Source: Marinagarivorans sp. UBA5870 (GTDB lineage: Bacteria > Pseudomonadota > Gammaproteobacteria > Pseudomonadales > Cellvibrionaceae). Taken from it: DNA of 5,238 nucleotides. Location of the stretch: NCBI GenBank assembly GCA_002432555.1, contig DJFO01000113.1, forward strand, positions 2,085 through 7,322, written 5' to 3'. The position numbers and the translations under genes are program-made. The notes beneath the pieces were generated by a model. That model was not told where the DNA came from. It was given only the letters and a program-made list of their open reading frames with translations, and ran no database searches. Shown here one piece after another: positions 1 to 5,238 of the stretch. Position 1 is the stretch's first letter, and each line of letters opens with the position of its first letter.

Positions 1-172
1 CGGTTACATCATCTAAGAAGAGCAACTTCCCTATCCAGAAGTTATCCCTTGGCGGATTTCGCAGCGGATTTTAATAGAGAGGCGTCGACATACTGGCGTT
101 TACTGCTGACGTCTCTCAGTGTGCTGGCACCCCGTCAGAATTTAGGGAGGCTTAAGCCGGTCTGCGATTGGC

Positions 173-189
173 CGCGAATCCGTTTCGCG
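173..189. promoter_or_regulatory. Inverted repeat next to the -35 box, possible operator
   Basis: CGCGAA at 173-178 and TTCGCG at 184-189 form a perfect 6-base inverted repeat around a 5-base centre. It ends 3 bases before the candidate -35 hexamer. A dimeric regulator bound here would touch RNA polymerase, so it could be a control site for the cellulase gene. No regulator is encoded in the window and I do not recognise the motif as that of a named family. A chance palindrome is a real alternative. Confidence 0.22.
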
Positions 190-192
190 CGT

Positions 193-221
193 TTGTCGAC
201 CCCTATATCTGTCGCTAGAAT
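193..221 (+). promoter_or_regulatory. Candidate sigma70 promoter for the GH5 gene
   Basis: The hexamer TTGTCG at 193-198 matches 4 of 6 bases of the -35 consensus. After an ideal 17-base spacer, TAGAAT at 216-221 matches 5 of 6 bases of the -10 consensus. Transcription would begin near 228 and leave a leader of about 60 bases before the ATG at 289. This is found by eye only. Such matches arise by chance, but the spacing and position relative to the downstream gene are good. Confidence 0.4.
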
Positions 222-274
222 CGTTGTGCTGGTCCAATAAATTCTTCGCAGCCAGCGGCGAAACCTCCGTTTTC

Positions 275-280
275 AGCGAG
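275..280 (+). promoter_or_regulatory. Weak ribosome binding site for the GH5 gene
   Basis: AGCGAG lies 8 bases before the ATG at 289 and carries only a partial Shine-Dalgarno core. The next in-frame codon upstream that matters is a TAA at 238-240, and no other good in-frame start lies between. The ATG also opens directly onto a signal peptide, so this start is favoured despite the weak site. Confidence 0.4.
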
Positions 281-288
281 ACATTGAT

Positions 289-2403
289 ATGTGGGCAGTT
301 ATCAATAAATTATCATTCGCAAGTTTTATTTTGTCGTTTTCTTTAACTACGGCGGCTGCAGAAAGATACTTATGGCTGGAAGCCGAATCAGGAGCAGAAT
401 TCAATCCTATAGTAGTGAAATCTGACCCCGCTGCGTCCCAGGCAATCTATCTGGGTTCCTGGAAATGGGCCGATTACAGCTCGCGCCGGGACGACTCGGG
501 AAAAATTGCCTTTGAGGTTTATATTCCGGAAGCGGGCGATTACAAACTCTGGGCGCGAGGCCGCATGCCGGGCAATATGCGTCCATTTGATATCAGCAAA
601 GATAACGGCAACGTTTACGACAACAGTACTTGGGTGCAATGGAGGACGACTCCCGCGTTAACCAACTGGGGATGGACTGATTCCGGGTTCACCGCCTCGT
701 TCACCGCCGGAAAGCATACGCTTTATTTGGTTCAGCGCGAGGGCGGGCCCCAGGTGCACTTGGACAAAATCCTGTTGACGAACAACCCTGCCTATGTTCC
801 GTCGGGCAATGGCGGGGCTGAACTCGCGGCCAATATTGCCAATCCATTTAAGGCCAACACTGTAGAAAAGTATGGACAACTGCGGGTGTCCGGCACGCAA
901 TTGCGGGACAAAAATAATTTGCCGGTGCAATTACAAGGCATCAGTTTTCACGGGCTCCAATGGTTCCCGTTGGTGGACAACCAAACCATCCCCTACAGCT
1001 CCGAATTTTTTGGTGCTGAAGCCGTAAGGTTAGCCATGTACATAGAAGACTATGCACCTACTGATCCCAGCGATTATTGGGGCGGTTACGTGGCGGACAA
1101 GACCTCAATGTACCAGCGAGTGGATGCTGCAATCGCAGATGCCGTCGCTGCGGGCGTGTACGTTTTAGTGGACTGGCATATCCACAATATTCCGGGAAAA
1201 TACACACCGGAGGCAGTCAGCTTCTTTACCTATATCTCGCAAAAGTATGGCCATCTGCCCAATATTATTTATGAGATCTGCAATGAGCCAGTCGGCGTCA
1301 CTTGGTCCGGTGGAATAAAGCCCTATGCCAACAGCGTCATAAGTGCAATCCGGCAAAACGATCCCGATAACGTTATCATTGTCGGCACCCCGAACTGGAG
1401 TCAGGACGTGGATGCCGCTGCGCAGGACCCGCTCAGCTTCAGCAATATTATGTATGCTTTCCATTTTTATGCCGCAACGCACGACATCAATCAGATGAAG
1501 AGCAAGGTCCAAACGGCACTCAATGCTGGCTTGGCGGTTTTCGTTTCCGAATGGGGATCCTCCGACGTGGGCACCTCACGTTCGAATTACGACGTGGCAA
1601 AACAGTGGATGGATTTTATGAATCAAAAAGGTCTGAGTTGGATAAATTGGTCTTTAGGCAACAAGGACGAAGCGTCCTCCATTCTGAAGGCAACCGCTCC
1701 CCTGTACGGACCATGGGATGAAAATGATTTAACCGAAGCCGGCAGATGGATTAAACCCTACTTTGACGCATCGTCAGCGGTGACCACGGCGCCCCCGGCA
1801 CCGACGACGACAACCGTGGTGACAACCACCACACCCGTGCCGACAACAACGACGCCCGCCGGGACGACCGTGACAGCCGCTGGTGAGACCAATCGCGTGG
1901 CCTTAAGCTGGGTTGTGAATAATATCAATGTAAAACACTATGAAGTTTATCGAGACACAGACTCCGACCCTGCTGGCCGGGTGCGTTTGGCGATAGTTAC
2001 CGCACGTAATTATTACGATACTACGGCCGCCGTTGGCACGACCTATTATTATTGGGTGAAGGTCATTGATATCAATAATTTGGCTATCAACTCACCCGTG
2101 GCCTCTGCGGCCGCTAAGGCCGTCGTCACATCGACAGTGCCTAGTGTAACAGTCAGTGCGGCCGGCGAAACGAATCGTGTTGCACTTAACTGGAGCGCAA
2201 ATAATATCAATGTGAGGCACTATGAAATTTATCGGGATACAGACTCGGATCCCTCTGGCCGAGTGCGCCTCGCAATAGTCACTGACCGTAGTTACTACGA
2301 TGCTACCGCAGCTGCAGGCACCACTTACTACTACTGGGTGAAAGTGATGGATATCAATAACATTGCGACTAACTCGCCGGCAGCATCGGCGAGACGGTAT
2401 TAA
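289..2403 (+). CDS. Secreted GH5 endoglucanase (cellulase) with N-terminal CBM-like domain and tandem FN3-like modules
   Basis: Predicted endo-beta-1,4-glucanase that hydrolyses internal bonds of cellulose or related glucans outside the cytoplasm. Residues 1-24 form a signal peptide ending TTAAA. Residues about 26-166 (LEAES near the start, HLDKILLT near the end) resemble a CBM6/CBM35-type beta-sandwich. Residues about 192-493 are the GH5 barrel, opening VEKYGQLRVSG and closely resembling bacillary subfamily 2 endoglucanases from memory. Family residues visible are R247, H297 in DWHIH, acid/base E333 in CNEP, H392 and Y394 in FHFY, nucleophile E421 in VSEWG, and W454. A Thr/Pro linker covers 499-526. 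Two FN3-like modules follow at 527-609 and 621-703, and the protein ends one residue later. The catalytic set is intact, so the enzyme should be active. The family call is firm; exact substrate and the CBM family are inferred. No canonical C-terminal cellulose-binding module is present. A terminator follows directly, so the gene is probably monocistronic. Confidence 0.93.
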   Translation: MWAVINKLSFASFILSFSLTTAAAERYLWLEAESGAEFNPIVVKSDPAASQAIYLGSWKWADYSSRRDDSGKIAFEVYIPEAGDYKLWARGRMPGNMRPFDISKDNGNVYDNSTWVQWRTTPALTNWGWTDSGFTASFTAGKHTLYLVQREGGPQVHLDKILLTNNPAYVPSGNGGAELAANIANPFKANTVEKYGQLRVSGTQLRDKNNLPVQLQGISFHGLQWFPLVDNQTIPYSSEFFGAEAVRLAMYIEDYAPTDPSDYWGGYVADKTSMYQRVDAAIADAVAAGVYVLVDWHIHNIPGKYTPEAVSFFTYISQKYGHLPNIIYEICNEPVGVTWSGGIKPYANSVISAIRQNDPDNVIIVGTPNWSQDVDAAAQDPLSFSNIMYAFHFYAATHDINQMKSKVQTALNAGLAVFVSEWGSSDVGTSRSNYDVAKQWMDFMNQKGLSWINWSLGNKDEASSILKATAPLYGPWDENDLTEAGRWIKPYFDASSAVTTAPPAPTTTTVVTTTTPVPTTTTPAGTTVTAAGETNRVALSWVVNNINVKHYEVYRDTDSDPAGRVRLAIVTARNYYDTTAAVGTTYYYWVKVIDINNLAINSPVASAAAKAVVTSTVPSVTVSAAGETNRVALNWSANNINVRHYEIYRDTDSDPSGRVRLAIVTDRSYYDATAAAGTTYYYWVKVMDINNIATNSPAASARRY
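1783..1866 (+). other. Thr/Pro linker of the GH5 protein
   Basis: Residues 499-526 are almost all Thr and Pro with a few Val and Ala, including runs of four Thr. This is a typical flexible interdomain linker in secreted cellulases. It separates the catalytic barrel from the C-terminal FN3-like modules. It differs in style from the polyserine linker of the downstream gene, which suggests the two proteins were assembled from different module sources. Confidence 0.85.
1867..2115 (+). repeat. FN3-like module, copy 1 (GH5 residues 527-609)
   Basis: An 83-residue module with the fibronectin-III pattern: a conserved Trp early (VALSW), a central HYEVYRD strand, and a late TTYYYWVKVID strand. It pairs with copy 2 at 2149-2397. 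By hand alignment without gaps, 66 of 83 residues are identical, with a period of 94 residues (282 bases). An 11-residue spacer rich in Val and Ala separates the copies. Such modules in cellulases usually act as spacers or stabilisers, and some bind substrate. Confidence 0.8.
2149..2397 (+). repeat. FN3-like module, copy 2 (GH5 residues 621-703)
   Basis: Second copy of the module at 1867-2115. All length is conserved and substitutions are mostly conservative, for example K/R, V/I, L/I and T/S. The two last aligned residues change to Arg-Arg, and Tyr704 then closes the protein. Of the 66 residues identical between copies, 40 are encoded by different codons, so the duplication is not recent at the DNA level unless silent sites were actively diversified. 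Confidence 0.8.
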
Positions 2404-2434
2404 CCTATCGAAAGGTCGATTGTTGTGTGTGATC

Positions 2435-2459
2435 AAAAGCGCGGAATCCGCGCTTTTTT
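2435..2459 (+). terminator. Intrinsic terminator after the GH5 gene
   Basis: GCGCGG at 2439-2444 and CCGCGC at 2448-2453 form a perfect GC stem around a 3-base AAT loop. Flanking AAAA and TTTT extend it to 10 pairs, and a run of six T at 2454-2459 completes the rho-independent pattern. It begins about 30 bases after the stop codon. The A-run on the left could also let it work for leftward transcripts. It separates the GH5 and GH30 genes into different transcripts. Confidence 0.93.
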
Positions 2460-2614
2460 CATTCCGCTCCAATAAAAGCCCTGCCGGGGATTTCTAAACC
2501 GGCGGGCCTACCGTGCAAGACCATAGCAAACCAGGAGCCAGGGGATGCTTGGTTCCTTCGCTAACCCGTGCCGTCGGAAACGATCTCCCTCGTCTCTTCC
2601 ACGTTTTAATAGAC

Positions 2615-2631
2615 GGTGCAGCAGCTGCACC
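2615..2631. promoter_or_regulatory. Perfect 7-base inverted repeat in the spacer
   Basis: GGTGCAG at 2615-2621 and CTGCACC at 2625-2631 are exact reverse complements around a CAG centre. It lies about 325 bases before the GH30 start. It could be an operator half-site pair or an RNA hairpin. No T-run follows, so it is not a standard terminator. Confidence 0.3.
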
Positions 2632-2943
2632 AGAAGCGGCAGGGTCTGCTTGCCGCACCCGCTTCGTTTGCGCATAACTAAATGGGCTGGCCGCGGAATA
2701 CGCAAACCCCGCATACCCCGTACAGCCGCTATGTAACCGGTCACATTTCCAGTGAATTCCGATACTCTATTAACCACCTGCATGGTACTTTTTAGCGCGC
2801 CTTATCTCGTCGCGGCGGGTATCAGGATGCCCCGCCCCCAAGAGAAGCGAAGACAGCGACAGTCCGGCGCACCACAAAGGTTGGTCAGCAGCACCGTCGT
2901 GTTGAACATTGGCACCATGGCCGACCTGTCGGACTTTAGCTAC

Positions 2944-2949
2944 AAAGAG
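2944..2949 (+). promoter_or_regulatory. Ribosome binding site that decides the GH30 start
   Basis: AAAGAG ends 7 bases before the ATG at 2957, which is near-optimal spacing. A second ATG at 2953 lies in another frame and is only 3 bases from this site, so it is disfavoured. The protein read from 2957 begins with a signal peptide and continues into a conserved enzyme domain, while the other frame stops at 3151-3153. Confidence 0.6.
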
Positions 2950-2956
2950 CTTATGT

Positions 2957-5238
2957 ATGTTTCGAGTCTTACCCTTTGGAAAACCAATCGCCTTTGCTCT
3001 GATCGCATTGTGCGCAAAGGTCGACCCTGCTTTTTGCCAAGAAATTCTGGACATCGACTACCAAAGCGAACGCCAGGAAATCGATGGATTTGGAGCCTCC
3101 GACGCGTGGTCCATCAACCCCACCATAGAAAAATGGCTAAATTCATCGAATGAAGCAGCCGTCGAAAACTTGGCCGACATCCTCTTCTCCACCGAGCGTG
3201 GCATTGGCCTATCGGCGTGGCGGTTCAACATAGGTGCGGGCAGCGCGGAGCAGGGTAGCCAAAGTCGAATTCCTGACGCGTTCCGGCGCGCGGAATTATT
3301 GGTAGCGCGCCCGGGAGCAGCAATCGATACCACGAAACAAGAAGGGCAAATCCGCTTTTTGAAAGAAGCCTACGAACGCGGTGTCACGGATTTTGTGGCA
3401 TTCGCCAACAGTCCCCCCGTATGGGCGACCAAAAATGGCCTGGCTCATCCAGGCGACGGCACTGGGGTCGGATCAACAAATCTGATTCCCGAAAGACGAC
3501 AAGATTTTGCGGCTTTTTTAGTTAAGGTTTTGCAATATCTACGGGGCGCTGGGGTTGGGGTGCCCGTCAATTATGTAAGTCCAATCAACGAACCGACCTG
3601 GGAATGGGAGGGCCAATCTCAGGAGGCCAACCGTTACAATATCGAAGAAACCAAAGCCTTGTATAGGGCGCTGCAGCAAGCGCTCGTAGCGGCCAATTTG
3701 GCGGAGCAGGTTCACATTGACGGGGCCGAGTCGGTGGAATATGTGGCCGCATTGAGCGATGACTTCAAGCGACGCTTTGATGGCAGCGTATATACGGGTG
3801 GCATGAACAGTCGCGGTGTCGGCCTCTACCGGAATTACATCAATCAATTGCTCGGTGACGCGGAGATGAGGCGCATCTTGCACGATCGGATTTCCCTGCA
3901 CGGCTACTTTTCCGACGCGCAGGCGGATCGTATGGGTGTTTTGCGCGACCTCACGCGCGATAACGTGCGGCAGGTTTCGCCTTCCGCCAAAATTTGGATG
4001 AGTGAATTCTGCATCCTCGGCGGAACCGGAAACGCTCGAAATTTCGAGGGTACCGGCTTTGGCGCCGCGAACATGGACTATGCACTCCACGTGGCGAAAG
4101 TTATTCATCGCGATCTGGTGAGAATGGAGGCCTCCGCATGGCACTGGTGGTTGGCTCTTACTCCATACGATTACAAAGACGGACTGATCAAAATCAACAG
4201 CGCTCTCGATCCTGCATCGTTGCAAACTTCCAAAGCCATGTGGGCCCTTGGTAATTTCAGCCGCTTTATCCGTCCGGGTTATAGGCGCATAACGCTGCCC
4301 AATGACGATAACCTCAACGGAATTATGGCATCCGCGTATAAAAGCCCAAAAGGCGACCGAGTAGTAGCCGTGATTGTGAACGCCGGTAATGCTGCAACCG
4401 AAATCCAATTGAATGTAGGCAACCTACCCGCTGGCAAAACCATCGGCGAATATACGGCCTATACCACCAACTCGACTCAGGAACTTGCGCCCTCCGTTAC
4501 GGGCGAGCGGCATTTAGTCCCCGCCCGCAGCATAGTGACGGTTGTCGCCGATGTGGTTGACGAGACGCCGCCGGCGGATTCCACTTGTGCTGGGCTTGGC
4601 TCCATCTCCCGCGAGATATGGAATGTTATCCCCGCGACGGGCACCGGCGCGGTGGACGGGTCCGTGTCATCGATCCCCGTAACTATGCCGGCCAGCTCAC
4701 GCGACGAATTGCTGACCTTTGAAGGTGATACCGATTCGGCTGATGCATATGGCACTCGTGTCCGAGGGTACGTGTGCCCGCCCGTCAGCGGCGATTATGT
4801 GTTCTGGGTGGCCGGCGACAACGGCGTGGAACTTAAGCTGAGTCCGGATGCGTCTTCGGCGCGCGCCCAGCGGATCGCCTATCATAACGAGTGGACTCTC
4901 CCGCGCGAATGGCTCAAATATCCAACCCAGCAATCAGTCCCCATTTATTTGGAAGCGGGTAACGCCTACTACATTGAAGCATTGCACAGGGAAAATGATG
5001 GAGAGGATAACTTTGCCGTGGGCTGGCGGCTGCCGAACGGGCGGATGGAACGTCCCATTCCCGGCGCTCGCTTGATTCCTATCGACGAAAATTCGACGAG
5101 CAGTTCGAGTTCATCCTCGACCAGTTCCAGCTCGAGTTCGTCCTCTTCGAGCAGTTCCAGTTCATCTTCGGCGAGCAGCTCCAGTTCCTCTTCGAGCAGT
5201 TCCAGCTCGTCTTCCAGCAGCTCGAGTTCTTCCAGCAG
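2957..5238 (+). CDS. Secreted GH30-family glycosyl hydrolase with PA14-like module and polyserine linker (3' end outside window)
   Basis: An open frame of 760 codons with no stop before the window edge. Residues 1-27 look like a signal peptide (basic start, IAFALIALCA core). Residues about 30-408 match the GH30 O-glycosyl hydrolase barrel: GFGASDAW at 44-51, WRFNIGAGSAEQG at 88-100, NSPPVW at 151-156, acid/base E212 in SPINEP, nucleophile E350 in WMSEF, and WHWW at 395-398. Residues about 408-532 form the usual flanking beta-sandwich (VVAVIVNAGN, ARSIVTVVAD). Residues about 545-710 resemble a PA14 module (ISREIW, RGYVCPPVSGDYVFWVAGDN, IYLEAGNAYYIEALH); C544 and C607 could pair. From 713 a polyserine linker runs to the edge, so another module, perhaps a CBM, probably follows. 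Substrate is uncertain: 1,6-galactan, 1,6-glucan or xylan-related chains are all possible for GH30. An alternative TTG start at 2909 is in frame but would spoil the signal peptide. Confidence 0.9.
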   Translation, partial: MFRVLPFGKPIAFALIALCAKVDPAFCQEILDIDYQSERQEIDGFGASDAWSINPTIEKWLNSSNEAAVENLADILFSTERGIGLSAWRFNIGAGSAEQGSQSRIPDAFRRAELLVARPGAAIDTTKQEGQIRFLKEAYERGVTDFVAFANSPPVWATKNGLAHPGDGTGVGSTNLIPERRQDFAAFLVKVLQYLRGAGVGVPVNYVSPINEPTWEWEGQSQEANRYNIEETKALYRALQQALVAANLAEQVHIDGAESVEYVAALSDDFKRRFDGSVYTGGMNSRGVGLYRNYINQLLGDAEMRRILHDRISLHGYFSDAQADRMGVLRDLTRDNVRQVSPSAKIWMSEFCILGGTGNARNFEGTGFGAANMDYALHVAKVIHRDLVRMEASAWHWWLALTPYDYKDGLIKINSALDPASLQTSKAMWALGNFSRFIRPGYRRITLPNDDNLNGIMASAYKSPKGDRVVAVIVNAGNAATEIQLNVGNLPAGKTIGEYTAYTTNSTQELAPSVTGERHLVPARSIVTVVADVVDETPPADSTCAGLGSISREIWNVIPATGTGAVDGSVSSIPVTMPASSRDELLTFEGDTDSADAYGTRVRGYVCPPVSGDYVFWVAGDNGVELKLSPDASSARAQRIAYHNEWTLPREWLKYPTQQSVPIYLEAGNAYYIEALHRENDGEDNFAVGWRLPNGRMERPIPGARLIPIDENSTSSSSSSSTSSSSSSSSSSSSSSSSASSSSSSSSSSSSSSSSSSSSS
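4589..5086 (+). other. PA14-like module within the GH30 protein
   Basis: Residues about 545-710. The opening LGSISREIWN, the centre RGYVCPPVSGDYVFWVAGDNGVEL and the end YLEAGNAYYIEALH followed by FAVGW fit the PA14 beta-barrel pattern. PA14 modules in secreted hydrolases are generally thought to bind carbohydrate. Here it sits between the enzyme domain and the serine linker, where a binding module would help hold the enzyme on substrate. The family call is by recognition of pattern only. Confidence 0.72.
5093..5238 (+). repeat. Polyserine linker (GH30 residues 713 to window edge)
   Basis: Of 48 complete codons, 45 are Ser, with Thr at 714 and 722 and Ala at 739. All six Ser codons are used (TCG 10, AGC 10, AGT 9, TCC 9, TCT 5, TCA 2). 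A 20-base stretch at 5141-5160 recurs exactly at 5186-5205, a 45-base (15-codon) offset, so expansion by local duplication is likely. Long polyserine linkers are characteristic of secreted hydrolases in Cellvibrio, Saccharophagus and Teredinibacter. The linker continues past the window. Confidence 0.92.

Larger units (their letters stand above)
2464..2956. other. Gene-free spacer with several hairpins
   Basis: About 490 bases without a convincing gene on either strand. Short open frames here give basic, low-complexity translations with no recognisable domain. The stretch contains several potential stem-loops: GC-rich arms at 2478-2487 and 2499-2507 with one bulge and no T-tract, a 7-base perfect inverted repeat at 2615-2631, and arms at 2633-2641 and 2651-2665 that can pair in alternative ways. 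I found no convincing sigma70 promoter for the GH30 gene, although one should lie here. It may hold regulatory DNA, a small RNA or a decayed gene; the sequence alone does not decide. Confidence 0.6.

Noticed and set aside
49..240. A 63-codon frame upstream of the GH5 gene
   Set aside because: It needs a TTG start, has no clear ribosome site and its translation shows no recognisable domain. It also overlaps the candidate promoter, so I treat it as noncoding.
2407..2420. Small hairpin ATCGA/TCGAT just after the GH5 stop
   Set aside because: The 5-base stem is weak and has no T-tract. The much stronger terminator at 2435-2459 explains transcript ending.
2..2739. Inverted match of CGGTTACAT near base 2 with its complement near 2731-2739
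   Set aside because: Only 9 bases match and the flanks do not extend it. This is expected by chance and does not support a mobile-element boundary.
2508..2783. A 91-codon minus-strand frame in the spacer
   Set aside because: The translation is Arg- and Leu-rich with no recognisable motif, and several inverted repeats fall within it. Nothing supports it as a gene.
2752..3153. A 133-codon plus-strand frame overlapping the GH30 start
   Set aside because: It overlaps about 200 bases of the GH30 gene in another frame. Its translation has no recognisable domain, whereas the 2957 frame gives a signal peptide and conserved GH30 motifs.
3539..4408. A 289-codon open frame on the minus strand
   Set aside because: It lies wholly inside the GH30 coding region in antisense. 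The plus-strand frame has conserved catalytic motifs, while the antisense translation shows no recognisable domain and is rich in His, Arg and Val as expected from codon bias.

Overview
The window reads as a polysaccharide-degradation locus from a Gram-negative, plant-cell-wall-degrading bacterium. The best guess is a member of the Cellvibrionaceae (Cellvibrio, Saccharophagus or Teredinibacter type). That guess rests on two secreted multidomain glycoside hydrolases in tandem, a long nearly pure serine linker of the kind common in that group, and an estimated mid-range GC content. The genus is inferred from style, not from a search.

Layout: bases 1-288 are a leader with no recognisable gene, but they hold a plausible sigma70 promoter and a small inverted repeat beside its -35 box. 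Bases 289-2403 encode a complete 704-residue secreted GH5 (subfamily 2-like) endoglucanase: signal peptide, N-terminal carbohydrate-binding-like beta-sandwich, catalytic domain, Thr/Pro linker, and two near-identical fibronectin-III-like modules. A strong intrinsic terminator follows at 2435-2459. Bases 2464-2956 are a gene-free spacer of about 490 bp with several hairpins. From 2957 an uninterrupted frame runs off the right edge: a secreted GH30-family hydrolase with a C-terminal PA14-like module and the start of a polyserine linker, so the gene is partial at its 3' end.

Both enzymes are predicted to be exported and to act on plant or algal polysaccharides outside the cytoplasm. The GH5 enzyme would cut beta-1,4-glucan chains. 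The GH30 enzyme would cut a different beta-linked polymer (candidates are 1,6-galactan, 1,6-glucan or xylan side structures; the sequence does not settle which). They share a strand, but the terminator and long spacer argue for separate transcripts rather than an operon. I see no mobile element, CRISPR array, tRNA, rRNA or clearly new biological system. The most unusual signals are the tandem FN3-like modules, conserved in protein but heavily diverged at silent sites, and the GH30-PA14-polySer architecture.
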